A stretch of DNA of 64,000 nucleotides from Streptomyces sp. D2-8 (GTDB lineage Bacteria > Actinomycetota > Actinomycetes > Streptomycetales > Streptomycetaceae). The stretch is taken from contig NZ_JAAHBP010000025.1 in assembly GCF_023184515.1 (NCBI RefSeq), positions 100,732 to 164,731 of the forward strand, read 5' to 3'. Positions 43,182-52,187 of the stretch are shown here, in pieces. Every line of letters begins with the position of its first letter. The first letter of the stretch is position 1. Position numbers and translations under genes: made by a program. Below the pieces are notes generated by a model. The model made no database searches and had not been told where the DNA came from. It was given only the letters and a program-made list of their open reading frames with translations.

Positions 43182-44039
43182 GTGGGATCTCTGCGCAATC
43201 CGGTCGGGCCGCTTCCCTCCTCCATCTACTGGCGTCGGAGGGTCGTACTGGTGTCTGTGGTCGCCCTGTTGGCGCTGCTGACCACCTGGATCGTGACCAT
43301 GGGCGGCGGAGGCGGCAAGGACGGCGACAACGGCGCCAACGGCAAGAATCCCGCACCCTCCATCACGCCCGGCCCGTCGAGTTCGGGCCCGGCCATGAGC
43401 CAAGCGCCCGGCGGACGCGACGAGTCGGGCGACGAGGGCTCCGGCGGCTCGGGAGGCGGCTCCGGGAACGGCTCGGGAGACGGCTCCGGGGACGGTTCCG
43501 GCTCGGGCTCCGGCGACGGCTCCGGGGCCGGCGGCTCGGGCGGTTCCGAGGGGGCGGGCGGCGCCGGCGGCTCGGGGAACGGTACGACCGCGGGCGGCGT
43601 CGGCGCGGGCGACACCCTGCCGGCCGGTTCCACCCTGCCCAACTGCACCGCGAGCGCGGTCAAGTTCAGCCTGCGCAGCCGGCACAACACCTACGATCCC
43701 GAGCAGACGCCCACGTTCCTGCTGACCGCGCGGAACGTCTCCGGCAGCGACTGCAAGATCGATCTCGGGCCGAAGAACGCGGTGTTCACGATCGCCCCGG
43801 CGAGCAGCGACGACGACTACTGGTCCTCCAAGGACTGCCCCAAGGCCGCCGCGCGTCAGCTGTACCGGGTCGCCGCCGGCAGCGGCATCACCTACACCGT
43901 GAAGTGGGACCGCAAGCCGAGCGCCCCCGAGTGCGCCACGCCTCCGGCGGGCTCGGCCGGTGCGGACACGTACCTGGTGGAAGCCAAGGCTCCGGGCTTC
44001 GCGAAGGTGCAGACGTCGTTCGTGCTCTCGGCCGACTAG
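43182..44039 (+). CDS. membrane-anchored protein with Gly/Ser-rich stalk
   Basis: A 285-residue protein of unknown function. A single membrane helix (VVLVSVVALLALLTTWIVTM) is followed by about 110 residues of Gly/Ser/Asp repeats (GSGDGSGDGSGSGSGDGSG). A beta-rich extracytoplasmic domain follows with four cysteines (LPNCTASAVKFSLRSR, GSDCKIDLG, KDCPKAAARQLYRV, PECATPP), probably two disulfides. The GTG at 43182 lies about 7 nt after TAAGGT, so the mRNA is probably leaderless. It could present an immunoglobulin-like module above the membrane. Confidence 0.8.
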   Translation: MGSLRNPVGPLPSSIYWRRRVVLVSVVALLALLTTWIVTMGGGGGKDGDNGANGKNPAPSITPGPSSSGPAMSQAPGGRDESGDEGSGGSGGGSGNGSGDGSGDGSGSGSGDGSGAGGSGGSEGAGGAGGSGNGTTAGGVGAGDTLPAGSTLPNCTASAVKFSLRSRHNTYDPEQTPTFLLTARNVSGSDCKIDLGPKNAVFTIAPASSDDDYWSSKDCPKAAARQLYRVAAGSGITYTVKWDRKPSAPECATPPAGSAGADTYLVEAKAPGFAKVQTSFVLSAD

Positions 44040-44091
44040 CGCACGGGCGGCAGAGACGGAGGCGGCAACAGAGACGGCGGCGGAAACGCCC

Positions 44092-44123
44092 GAGGGCGGT
44101 ACCCCTTGCCGGGTACCGCCCTC
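44092..44123. terminator. bidirectional terminator before disA
   Basis: A perfect 13-bp stem, GAGGGCGGTACCC (44092-44104) against 44111-44123, with loop CTTGCC. It lies between convergent genes. Confidence 0.8.
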
Positions 44124-44150
44124 AGCCGTGCCGGCCGGGTGTCTCGCGCG

Positions 44151-45275
44151 TCAGACGTACCGCTCCAGGATCGACGACTCCGCGAGCCGCGACAGCCCCT
44201 CGCGGACGCTGCGCGCCCGGGCCTCGCCCACGCCGTCCACCGCTTGGAGGTCGTCGACGCTCGCGGCGAGCAGCTTCTGCAGCCCGCCGAAGTGCTCGAC
44301 CAGACGGTCGATGATCGCGCCGGGAAGCCGGGGCACCTTCGCCAGGAGGCGGAAGCCGCGCGGGGACACCGCCGAGTCCAGCGTCTCGGGCGCGCCGGTG
44401 TAGCCCAGCGCCCGGGCCACCGTGGACAGTTCCAGCAGCTCGGCGTGGGTGAGGGCGTCGAGTTCGGCGAGGGCCTCGTCGACCGTGCGGGAGCGTTTGG
44501 CCGTGGGTTCGGGGACGTAGTCCCGCACGACCAGCTCGCGCTCGGGCTCCACGCCCGCGATCAGCTCGTCGAGCTGGAGGGCCAGCAACCGGCCGTCGGT
44601 GCCGAGCTCCACCACGTACTCGGCGATCTCCGTGGCGATGCGGCGCACCATCTCCAGGCGCTGGGCGACCGCCGAGACGTCCCGGACGGTCACCAGGTCC
44701 TCGATCTCCAGCGCCGACAGTGTGCCCGCGACCTCGTCGAGGCGGAGCTTGTAGCGCTCCAGGGTGGCGAGCGCCTGGTTGGCGCGGGACAGGATCGCCG
44801 CCGAGTCCTCCAGGACGCGGCGCTGGCCGTCGACGTACAGGGCGATGAGCCGCATCGACTGGGAGACCGAGACCACCGGGAAACCGACCTGCTTGCTGAC
44901 GCGGTCCGCGGTGCGGTGCCGGGTGCCGGTCTCCTCCGTCGGGATCGTCGGGTCCGGGACCAGCTGCACGCCCGCGCGCAGGATCTTCGACAGGTCCGAG
45001 GACAGCACGATGCCGCCGTCCAGCTTGCACAGCTCGCGCAGGCGCGTCGCGGTGAACTCGACGTCCAGCACGAAACCGCCGCTGCACAGCGCCTCGACCG
45101 TCTTGTCGGAGCCGAGCACGATGAGCCCGCCTGTGTTGCCGCGGAGCACGCGCTCCAGGCCGTCACGCAGGGCGGTGCCGGGTGCCACGGCGCTCAGGGA
45201 GGCGCGCATCAGGCCATCGGTACCGGCACTCCCGCCGGACTTTCCGGGAGCTGATGCCCGGTCGTTGGCTGCCAC
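44151..45275 (-). CDS. disA: DNA integrity scanning diadenylate cyclase DisA
   Basis: Makes cyclic di-AMP from two ATP and scans DNA. The 374-residue protein has the DAC domain with LERVLRGNTGGLIVLGSDKTVE, the motif LDGGIVLS (residues 86-88 DGG, where DGA is usual), and GTRHRTADRV (RHR 119-121). A helical middle and C-terminal helix-hairpin-helix segments (FGGLQKLLAASVDDLQAVDGVGEARARSVREGL) follow. The GTG start has a GGAGGAG element just upstream. It is the second gene of a radA-disA unit with 80 bp between, a pairing found widely in Gram-positive bacteria. Confidence 0.95.
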   Translation of the reverse strand: MAANDRASAPGKSGGSAGTDGLMRASLSAVAPGTALRDGLERVLRGNTGGLIVLGSDKTVEALCSGGFVLDVEFTATRLRELCKLDGGIVLSSDLSKILRAGVQLVPDPTIPTEETGTRHRTADRVSKQVGFPVVSVSQSMRLIALYVDGQRRVLEDSAAILSRANQALATLERYKLRLDEVAGTLSALEIEDLVTVRDVSAVAQRLEMVRRIATEIAEYVVELGTDGRLLALQLDELIAGVEPERELVVRDYVPEPTAKRSRTVDEALAELDALTHAELLELSTVARALGYTGAPETLDSAVSPRGFRLLAKVPRLPGAIIDRLVEHFGGLQKLLAASVDDLQAVDGVGEARARSVREGLSRLAESSILERYV

Positions 45276-45355
45276 TGCACTCCTCCGGTCGCAGGTTCTG
45301 GGCGCCCCCGTGTCGCGCGCTCGGTTCGCACGGACGGGCGAGACCAGGGCAAAGT

Positions 45356-46765
45356 CTACCGGCGACCCTCCTCGTCCCGTGGGGCCTCTCTGCGACGGGA
45401 GCGGGGAAGGACCCGCAGGGCGTCCCCTATGTCCGCGACTTCCAGGACCTTCATGCCCGAGGGGATCTTGCCGGGGTCGCTCGGTACGAGCGCGTGCGTG
45501 AAGCCCAGACGGTGGGCTTCGGCCAGCCTGCGCTGCACGCCGGTGACCCGCCGCACCTCGCCGGCGAGGCCCACTTCGCCGATCGCGACGAGGTTCTTCG
45601 GGAGAGGTGTGTCACTCGCCGCGCTCGCCAGGGCGAGGGCGACGGCCAGGTCCGCGGCCGGCTCGGAGAGCTTCACCCCGCCGACCGTCGCGGAGTAGAT
45701 GTCCCTTTTGCCCAAGGCGCTGATCCGCCCGCGCTGTTCCAGCACCGCGAGCATCATCGAGACGCGGGAGGTCTCCAGGCCCGAGGTGGTGCGGCGCGGG
45801 GAGGGGATCTGCGAGTCGACCGTGAGCGCCTGGACCTCGGCGACCAGCGGGCGGCGGCCCTCCAGGGTGACGGTCAGGCAGGTGCCCGGGACCGGTTCGG
45901 CCCGGCGGGTCAGGAAGAGTCCGCTCGGGTCGGCGAGGCCCGTGATGCCCTCGTCGTGCAGCTCGAAGCAGCCGACCTCGTCGGTGGTGCCGTAGCGGTT
46001 CTTGACGCCTCGCACGAGCCGCAGGCGGGCGTGCCGGTCGCCCTCGAAGCTCAGGACGACGTCCACGAGGTGCTCCAGCAGGCGCGGGCCCGCGATGGCG
46101 CCGTCCTTGGTGACATGGCCCACCAGCAGGGTGGCCATGCCGCGCTCCTTGGAGGCCCGGATGAGGGCTCCCGCGACCTCCCGCACCTGGGCCATGCCGC
46201 CGGGCGCGCCGTCGATCTCGGGGGAGGCCACCGTCTGCACCGAGTCCATGATCAGCAGCGACGGCTTCACCGCGTCCAAGTGGCCCAGCACCGCGGCCAG
46301 ATCCGTCTCGGCCGCCAGATACAGGTGGTCGTCGATGGCGCCGATGCGGTCGGCGCGCAGGCGGACCTGGCTCGCCGACTCCTCGCCCGTGACGTACAGC
46401 GTGCGGTGCTCGTCGCTCGCGGACTTGGCCGCCACGTCGAGCAGGAGCGTCGACTTGCCGACGCCCGGTTCGCCCGCGACCAGCACCACCGCGCCGGGGA
46501 CCAGTCCGCCGCCGAGCACGCGGTCCAGCTCGGGAACGCCGGTGGGGCGGGCGGTGGCCTGACGGCCGTCCACCTGGCCGATGGGCAGGGCGGAGGCGGT
46601 GACCCGGCCCGGTGCCGTCGTCCGCACCGCGGGTGCGCCGTACTCCTCGACCGTCCCCCAGGCCTGGCACTCGGGGCAGCGGCCGAGCCACTTCGCCGTC
46701 TGCCAGCCGCACTCCGTGCAGCGGTAGGACGGGCGGTCCTTGGTGGTCTTCGTACGGGCAGCCAT
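45356..46765 (-). CDS. radA: DNA repair protein RadA
   Basis: A RecA-like ATPase that drives branch migration in recombination. The 469-residue protein has the N-terminal zinc finger CTECGWQTAKWLGRCPEC, Walker A GEPGVGKST, Walker B LLIMDSVQT, the RadA-specific VKNRYG motif (KNRFG in most) and a C-terminal Lon-like domain (SEPAADLAVALALASAASDTPLPKNLVAIGEVGLAGEVRRV). The ATG at 46765 (MAARTKTTKDRP) is chosen because the zinc finger starts soon after; the upstream frame is non-conserved. Confidence 0.95.
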   Translation of the reverse strand: MAARTKTTKDRPSYRCTECGWQTAKWLGRCPECQAWGTVEEYGAPAVRTTAPGRVTASALPIGQVDGRQATARPTGVPELDRVLGGGLVPGAVVLVAGEPGVGKSTLLLDVAAKSASDEHRTLYVTGEESASQVRLRADRIGAIDDHLYLAAETDLAAVLGHLDAVKPSLLIMDSVQTVASPEIDGAPGGMAQVREVAGALIRASKERGMATLLVGHVTKDGAIAGPRLLEHLVDVVLSFEGDRHARLRLVRGVKNRYGTTDEVGCFELHDEGITGLADPSGLFLTRRAEPVPGTCLTVTLEGRRPLVAEVQALTVDSQIPSPRRTTSGLETSRVSMMLAVLEQRGRISALGKRDIYSATVGGVKLSEPAADLAVALALASAASDTPLPKNLVAIGEVGLAGEVRRVTGVQRRLAEAHRLGFTHALVPSDPGKIPSGMKVLEVADIGDALRVLPRSRRREAPRDEEGRR

Positions 46766-46962
46766 GGACGAAACCGTAGCCGCAGGCACTGACATCGCGG
46801 GGACGGGCCGACGGCGGCCACCTGTGCGCCAAGGCCCCGCCACCCCGCGCCAGCGGCGGAGCCACCGGTTCATGTCCCCGATTGAGGGATCGTTTCACCC
46901 GTACGGATTAAATGTGCTCAAGCCGCCTGAAGGTGCCACTCCCGGCCCCCTACGGTCGCCGA

Positions 46963-48687
46963 ATGATGAGCAGTACTCCGGAGATCTCGACCCGCTCGAC
47001 CCGTACGGCCGGCGCACATCGGGCGCACCGGGAAGCGCGTGACCGCGGGGCGGCGCGCACGCTGGCGCAGCGGCCCCCCGCGCGCTACGAGCCGTACCTG
47101 GACGGCCTGTTCACCTACTGCCTGTCCGTGCTGTGCGACCACGAGGCCGCGACCGCCGCCCTGGGCGACGTCCTCGCACTCGCCGAACGCCGCGGCCGGC
47201 ACGTCCCCGAGGCACCCGCGGACCGCAGGGCCTGGCTGTACGCGCTGGCCCGCTGGGCGTGCCTGCGCAAGCTCGCCGAGGCCAAGCAGAAACGTCTGAG
47301 CAGCCATGCCGCGGGCCGCGGCGACCGGCAGCGCGCGGACCGTCCGGCCGCCCCGGCCCCCTCCGAGGAGGTCCAGGAGCGGCGCCGTCGCGAACTGGCC
47401 CTCCTGGCCTGGCCGGAGGCCGCCGGCACCACCCCGGAGCAGCGGGAGGCGCTCGAACTGGCCGTGCGCCACCACCTGGCCGTCCAGGAGGTCGCAGCCG
47501 TCCTCGGCATGGACCCGGCCGCCGCCCGCGATCTGCTCGCCTCCGCCGCCTGCGAGGTGGAACGCACGCGTGCGGCCCTCGCCGTGGTCGAGACCGGGGC
47601 GTGTCCGAGCGTCGCGCACCTCGCCGGCGACGACCGGCTCGTGCTCGGCACGGCCCTGCGCCGCGAACTCGTCCGGCACGTCGACGACTGCCCGCGCTGC
47701 CGCCGCACCGCCGAGCGCGCCATCCCCGGCCGCTGGCCCGGCACCAGCGTCACGCCCGCCGAACTGCCCGTCCTGCCGGCGCCGCGCGCGGCCCTGCACG
47801 TCGCCATGGCCCACCACCCCCGCGCGCGCAACGCCGCACCCCGTTTCGACCGGCGCGGCTTCCCGATGGACCCCAAGGACCACGCCGCCCGAAGAGACCG
47901 CCTGCGCGCCCGTGCCGTCACCACGACCGTCGTCGCCACCGTCGTGGCCGCTCCCGTGCTCGCCCTGTGGGCCGCCTACCGGGGCACCCCGATCGGCGAG
48001 GGCCAGGACGGCCGCTCGGCCTCCGCGCGCGAGGCGGACGACCCGTTCGGCCTGGACGGCGAGATGGCGGGCGGCGGCTACGAGAACACCGGCAACGCGA
48101 GCACGCGCCCCGGACCCCGCTTCCGCAAAGACGGCAAGGCCGACGTCTCCGTGGAGGTCATCGGCGTCGCCGGTGCCGGCCGCAAGAGCGCCCTGGAGGT
48201 CACGGCCGACCACAGCGGCGACACCACCCTCGTCACCCTGACCGCCACCGGCCCGGCCCCCGTCCGCTGGTCCGCGTCGACGGGAGCCCACTGGCTCTAC
48301 CTCAGCCAGTCCTCGGGAACGCTCCGGCCCGGCGAGTCGTTGACGATCAAGGTGTACGTCGACCACCTGCGAGAGCCCGCCGGCCCCTGGCACGCGCGGG
48401 TGGCCCTCGCCCCGGTGGGCGCCGTCGTCCACATCGAGGGCTACGGCACCGCGCCCAGCCCCGCCGGTCCCGGCCCCCGGCCCAGCGGCCCCGGCGAGCC
48501 GACCCCGACACAGCCCGACCCGACGCCCACGACCTCCGCCCCGGACCCGGACCCGACACCGACCACCCCGCCGCCGTCGACCGGCCCGGACCCCACACCC
48601 ACGCCGACGGACCCGGCCCCGACCGACCCGACGGGCTCGACGCCACCGCCCTCGGACAGCGGTGACCCGAGCCCGGTCACGTCGTAG
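46963..48687 (+). CDS. membrane protein with ECF-sigma-like N-terminus, anti-sigma-like zinc motif and BACON domain
   Basis: A 574-residue protein. Residues about 40-105 resemble ECF sigma region 2 (YEPYLDGLFTYCLSVLCDHEAATAALGDVLALAERRG, WLYALARWACLRKLAEAKQKR). Residues 150-200 resemble region 4 (TPEQREALELAVRHHLAVQEVAAVLGMDPAAARDLLASAACEVERTRAAL). H229-x3-C233-x2-C236 is an anti-sigma zinc-finger signature. A membrane helix (307-329) leads outside to a BACON-type beta domain (about 415-485, PVRWSASTGAHWLYLSQSSGTLRPGESLTIKVYVD) and a 90-residue Pro/Thr stalk. The start is one of two adjacent ATGs at 46963/46966. Whether it still binds RNA polymerase is unknown. Confidence 0.8.
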   Translation: MMSSTPEISTRSTRTAGAHRAHREARDRGAARTLAQRPPARYEPYLDGLFTYCLSVLCDHEAATAALGDVLALAERRGRHVPEAPADRRAWLYALARWACLRKLAEAKQKRLSSHAAGRGDRQRADRPAAPAPSEEVQERRRRELALLAWPEAAGTTPEQREALELAVRHHLAVQEVAAVLGMDPAAARDLLASAACEVERTRAALAVVETGACPSVAHLAGDDRLVLGTALRRELVRHVDDCPRCRRTAERAIPGRWPGTSVTPAELPVLPAPRAALHVAMAHHPRARNAAPRFDRRGFPMDPKDHAARRDRLRARAVTTTVVATVVAAPVLALWAAYRGTPIGEGQDGRSASAREADDPFGLDGEMAGGGYENTGNASTRPGPRFRKDGKADVSVEVIGVAGAGRKSALEVTADHSGDTTLVTLTATGPAPVRWSASTGAHWLYLSQSSGTLRPGESLTIKVYVDHLREPAGPWHARVALAPVGAVVHIEGYGTAPSPAGPGPRPSGPGEPTPTQPDPTPTTSAPDPDPTPTTPPPSTGPDPTPTPTDPAPTDPTGSTPPPSDSGDPSPVTS

Positions 48688-48694
48688 CGGCCCC

Positions 48695-49495
48695 TCAGGT
48701 CACCGGATCCGCCGGATGCGGTGCCAGCAGCGGCAACTGCGAGGCCAGCCGCTCCTCGCACAGCTCGGCCAGCCGGTCGTAGCCGGCCTTGCCCATCAGC
48801 TCGATCAGCTCCGGCCGGTAGGAGACGTACACGGGATCGCCCGCGCCGTGCGCCGAGGTCGCCGACGTGCACCACCAGTGCAGGTCGTGACCGCCCGGGC
48901 CCCAGCCCCGGCGGTCGTACTCACCGATCGACACCTGCAGGACGCGCGTGTCGTCGGGCCGGTCGATCCACTCGTACGTCCGCCGCACCGGAAGCTGCCA
49001 GCACACGTCCGGCTTGGTCTCCAGCGGCTCGCGGCCCTCCTTCAGGGCGAGGATGTGCAGCGAGCAGCCCGCGCCGCCCGCGAAGCCGGGCCGGTTCTGG
49101 AAGATGCACGAGCCCTGGTAGGGCCGCGTCTGCCGCTCGCCGTCCTCGTCCTCGGAGACCCAGCCGTCCCGCGTGCCCTCGGCGTGGTGCTGCCAGATGT
49201 CCGGAGTGAGCCTGGCCACATGCCCGGCGACGCGCTTCTCGTCGTCCTCGTCGGAGAAGTGGGCGCCCAGCGTGCAGCACCCGTCGTCCGCGCGGCCTGC
49301 CTGGATGCCCTGGCAGCCGCTGCCGAAGATGCAGTTCCAGCGAGAGGTCAGCCATGTCAGATCGCAGCGGAAGAGCTGCTCGTCGTCCGCCGGATCAGGA
49401 AACTCCACCCACGCGCGAGCGAAGTCGAGGCCCTTCTCGTCGGGTTCCACGACGTCCGGTGATTTGTCGCGCTTCGCCTTTTTCGTCTTTGGCAC
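48695..49495 (-). CDS. cysteine-rich conserved hypothetical protein (YkgJ-like)
   Basis: A 266-residue soluble protein. It has many cysteines in its first 140 residues (LFRCDLTWL, NCIFGSGCQGIQAGRADDGCCTLGAHF, GSCIFQNRPGFAGGAGCSLHIL), reminiscent of the YkgJ/UPF0153 iron- or zinc-chelating families. The C-terminal half contains VLQVSIGEYDRRGWGPGGHDLHWWCTSA. The GTG start is about 7 nt after TACCCT on the minus strand, so a leaderless mRNA is likely. It is divergent from ppx. Metal binding is inferred from the Cys pattern only. Confidence 0.75.
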   Translation of the reverse strand: MPKTKKAKRDKSPDVVEPDEKGLDFARAWVEFPDPADDEQLFRCDLTWLTSRWNCIFGSGCQGIQAGRADDGCCTLGAHFSDEDDEKRVAGHVARLTPDIWQHHAEGTRDGWVSEDEDGERQTRPYQGSCIFQNRPGFAGGAGCSLHILALKEGREPLETKPDVCWQLPVRRTYEWIDRPDDTRVLQVSIGEYDRRGWGPGGHDLHWWCTSATSAHGAGDPVYVSYRPELIELMGKAGYDRLAELCEERLASQLPLLAPHPADPVT

Positions 49496-49566
49496 GTCTC
49501 CAGGGTACGGGCCTCATACCCCCACCGAGGACGGCGGACGGCCCGGCGGGCAGTAGCGTTCCGTGC

Positions 49567-50499
49567 ATGAGACTCGGTGTCCTCGACGTGGGATCGAACA
49601 CGGTGCATCTGCTCGTGGTGGACGCGCATCCCGGCGCGTGCCCGTTGCCCGCGCACTCGCACAAGGCGGAACTGCGCCTCGCCCAGCTCCTCGACGACGA
49701 CGGCGCGATCGGCCCGCACGGCGTCGACCGGCTGGTCTCGGTGATCAAGGAGGCGCTCCAGGCCGCCGAGGACAAGGGTGTCGAGGAGGTCCTCCCGTTC
49801 GCGACCTCCGCCGTGCGCGAGGCCCGCAACGCCGACGACGTCCTGGCGCGCGTGCGCACCGAGACCGGGGTCGAGCTCCAGGTCCTCACCGGCGCCGAGG
49901 AGGCGCGGCTGACCTTCCTCGCCGCCCGCCGCTGGTTCGGCTGGTCGGCCGGGAAGCTGCTGGTCCTGGACATCGGCGGCGGTTCCCTGGAGATCGCCTA
50001 CGGCATGGACGAGGAGCCCGACGCGGCCGCCTCGCTGCCGCTGGGCGCCGGCCGCCTCACCGCCGGCTGGCTGCCCGGCGATCCGCCCGACCAGGACGCC
50101 GTCCGCGCCCTGCGCCGCCATGTGCGAACCGAGATCGCCCGCACGGTCGGCGAGTTCAGCCGCCTCGGCACCCCCGACCACGTCGTCGCCACGTCGAAGA
50201 CCTTCAAGCAGCTGGCCCGCATCGCCGGCGCGGCCCGCTCCGCCGAGGGCCTCTACGTCCAGCGCGAGCTCAAGCGGGAGTCGCTGGAGGGCTGGGTCCC
50301 GCGCCTGGCCGCCATGACGGAGCGGGAGCGCGCGGAACTGCCGGGCGTCTCGGAGGGCAGGGCCGGCCAGCTCCTGGCGGGCGCCCTGGTGGCCGAGGCC
50401 GCGCTGGACCTCTTCGGCGTGGAGCGCGTGGAGATATGCCCCTGGGCGCTGCGGGAGGGCGTGATCCTTCGTCGCCTGGATCACATGGAGTCCGTGTAG
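49567..50499 (+). CDS. ppx: Ppx/GppA-family exopolyphosphatase
   Basis: A 310-residue phosphatase of the ASKHA fold that hydrolyses polyphosphate or pppGpp. Motifs are LGVLDVGSNTVHLLVVDAH (phosphate 1), FATSAVREARNADDVLARVRTETGVELQVLTGAEEARLTFLAARRW, LLVLDIGGGSLEIAYG (phosphate 2), SLPLGAGRLT and the C-terminal LREGVILRRLD. It is a short, single-module enzyme of the actinobacterial Ppx1 type. The ATG lies about 10 nt after TAGCGT, consistent with a leaderless transcript divergent from the Cys-rich gene. Confidence 0.92.
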   Translation: MRLGVLDVGSNTVHLLVVDAHPGACPLPAHSHKAELRLAQLLDDDGAIGPHGVDRLVSVIKEALQAAEDKGVEEVLPFATSAVREARNADDVLARVRTETGVELQVLTGAEEARLTFLAARRWFGWSAGKLLVLDIGGGSLEIAYGMDEEPDAAASLPLGAGRLTAGWLPGDPPDQDAVRALRRHVRTEIARTVGEFSRLGTPDHVVATSKTFKQLARIAGAARSAEGLYVQRELKRESLEGWVPRLAAMTERERAELPGVSEGRAGQLLAGALVAEAALDLFGVERVEICPWALREGVILRRLDHMESV

Positions 50500-50594
50500 C
50501 GGAGTCCGGGGTGGGGCCCCTCCCCTATGGCAAACACCACAACGGCCAAGAGGCCCCCCACCCCACCCCGACCACACCCCGTAATCTGTCCTGC

Positions 50595-51419
50595 ATGGCA
50601 GAGCCAGCCGTGAAGATCCCGGACGCGAAGGTCGCCCTGTCGACGGCCTCGGTCTACCCGGAGTCGACGGCCACGGCCTTCGAGATCGCCGCGCGCCTCG
50701 GCTACGACGGAGTCGAGGTCATGGTCTGGACCGACCCGGTCAGCCAGGACATCGAGGCCCTGCGCAGACTCAGCGATTACCACCGGATCCCGATCCTCGC
50801 CGTCCACGCCCCCTGCCTGCTCATCACGCAGCGGGTGTGGTCCACCGACCCGTGGACCAAGCTCCAGCGGGCCCGCGCCGCGGCGGAGAAGCTCGACGCG
50901 AGCACGGTCGTCGTCCACCCTCCGTTCCGCTGGCAGCGCCAGTACGCCCGGGACTTCGTCGCCGGCATCTGGCGCATGGCGAACGAGACGGACGTACGGT
51001 TCGCCGTCGAGAACATGTACCCCTGGCGCTACCGGGACCGCGAGATGCTCGCGTACGCCCCCGACTGGGACGTGACGAAGGACGACTACCGGCACTTCAC
51101 GATCGACCTCAGCCACACCGCGACGGCCCGCTCGGACGCGCTGGACATGGTCGACCGCATGGGGGACCGCCTCGGCCACGTCCACCTCGCCGACGGCCGG
51201 GGCTCGGCCAAGGACGAGCACCTGGTGCCCGGCCGCGGCACGCAGCCCTGCGCCGAGGTGCTGGAGCGGCTCGCCCTGACCGGCTTCGACGGGCATGTCG
51301 TCATCGAGGTCAACACCCGCCGCGCCATGTCGAGCGCGGAGCGCGAGGCCGACCTGGCGGAGGCGCTGGCCTTCACGCGCCTGCACCTGGCCTCGGCCGC
51401 GAAGGTGCCGCGGCGATGA
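50595..51419 (+). CDS. sugar phosphate isomerase/epimerase-type TIM barrel (AP endonuclease 2 fold)
   Basis: A 274-residue TIM-barrel protein of the xylose-isomerase-like family. Conserved metal-ligand positions appear in YDGVEVMVWTDP, ILAVHAPCLL, VVVHPPFRW, FAVENMYPW, HFTIDLSHTATARSDALDMV, GHVHLADGRGSAKDEHLVPGRG and GHVVIEVNTR. Such proteins isomerise small sugars or act on DNA; the substrate is unknown. TAATCT (50582-50587) lies 7 nt before the ATG, so the message may start at the AUG. It is coupled to the next TetR gene by a 4-bp overlap. Confidence 0.85.
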   Translation: MAEPAVKIPDAKVALSTASVYPESTATAFEIAARLGYDGVEVMVWTDPVSQDIEALRRLSDYHRIPILAVHAPCLLITQRVWSTDPWTKLQRARAAAEKLDASTVVVHPPFRWQRQYARDFVAGIWRMANETDVRFAVENMYPWRYRDREMLAYAPDWDVTKDDYRHFTIDLSHTATARSDALDMVDRMGDRLGHVHLADGRGSAKDEHLVPGRGTQPCAEVLERLALTGFDGHVVIEVNTRRAMSSAEREADLAEALAFTRLHLASAAKVPRR

Positions 51420-52048
51420 CCGGCCGGCCCTCGGCCGGCAGCGGCTCCGGCACCGCCGCCCGGCGCCGTGGCCGCCCCCCGCGCACGGAGGCGGCGGACA
51501 CCCGCGACCGCATCCTGACCGCCGCCCGCGACGAGTTCTCCGAGCGCGGCTACGAGAAGACGTCCGTCCGCGGCATCGCCAAGTCCGCCGGGGTCGACCC
51601 GGCCCTCGTGCACCACTACTTCGGCACGAAGGAGCAGGTCTTCGAGGCGGCGATCACCATGGCCTTCGGACCCGCCCTGCAAGCACCGACGGCCGTCGAG
51701 GAGGGCCCGCTCGACGGGGTGGGGGAGCGCCTGGCCCGCTTCTTCTTCGGCGTCTGGGAGAACCCGGCGACCCGTGCGCCCCTGCTCGCCATCGTCCGGT
51801 CCGCCGTCACCAACGAGACCGCGGCCGCCGTCTTCCGGCGGATCATCGCCACCCAGGTGCTGCACCGCATCGCCGTACGGCTGGAGCTGCCGGACGCCGA
51901 GCTGCGGGCCGAGCTCGCCGCCGCACAGCTCGTGGGTACCGCCGTCCTGCGGTACGTCATCAAGGTCGAGCCGCTGGCCTCGGCGGACCCGGAGCAGATC
52001 ATCGCGCGGCTCGCACCCGTCGTACAGGGACATTTGACCGATCCGTAA
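51416..52048 (+). CDS. TetR-family regulator
   Basis: A 210-residue regulator. The basic N-terminus RRRGRPPRTEAADTRDRILTAARDEFSERGYEKTSVRGIAKSAGVDPALVHHYFGTKEQVFEAAI is a standard TetR DNA-binding domain. The C-terminal region (FGVWENPATRAPLLAIVRSAVTNETAAAVFRRIIATQVLHRIAVRLELP) matches the TetR_C group often called Tetracyclin repressor-like C-terminal. It overlaps the TIM-barrel gene by ATGA, which suggests it senses a related metabolite. No operator is evident in its immediate upstream sequence. Confidence 0.9.
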   Translation: MTGRPSAGSGSGTAARRRGRPPRTEAADTRDRILTAARDEFSERGYEKTSVRGIAKSAGVDPALVHHYFGTKEQVFEAAITMAFGPALQAPTAVEEGPLDGVGERLARFFFGVWENPATRAPLLAIVRSAVTNETAAAVFRRIIATQVLHRIAVRLELPDAELRAELAAAQLVGTAVLRYVIKVEPLASADPEQIIARLAPVVQGHLTDP

Positions 52049-52136
52049 GGCGTGCGGGTGCCGTCGTCCGAGACAGTCATCCCGCATTTCGGACACACCG
52101 TCCCGCCCACTGGATGACGGGCGTACGCTCGACAGA

Positions 52137-52161
52137 GTCAGAAATCTCCGAATCCTCTGAC
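52137..52161. promoter_or_regulatory. inverted repeat upstream of ilvD
   Basis: GTCAGA (52137-52142) and TCTGAC (52156-52161) form a perfect 6-bp dyad with a 13-bp spacer, 26 bp before the ilvD start. A role in regulation is possible. Confidence 0.35.
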
Positions 52162-52187
52162 GCCGTCTGTCGAAGGAGCGAGCGACG

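Noticed and set aside
43430..43600. Gly/Ser-codon repeats as a possible DNA minisatellite or CRISPR-like array
   Set aside because: They are irregular and in frame with the membrane protein's flexible stalk.
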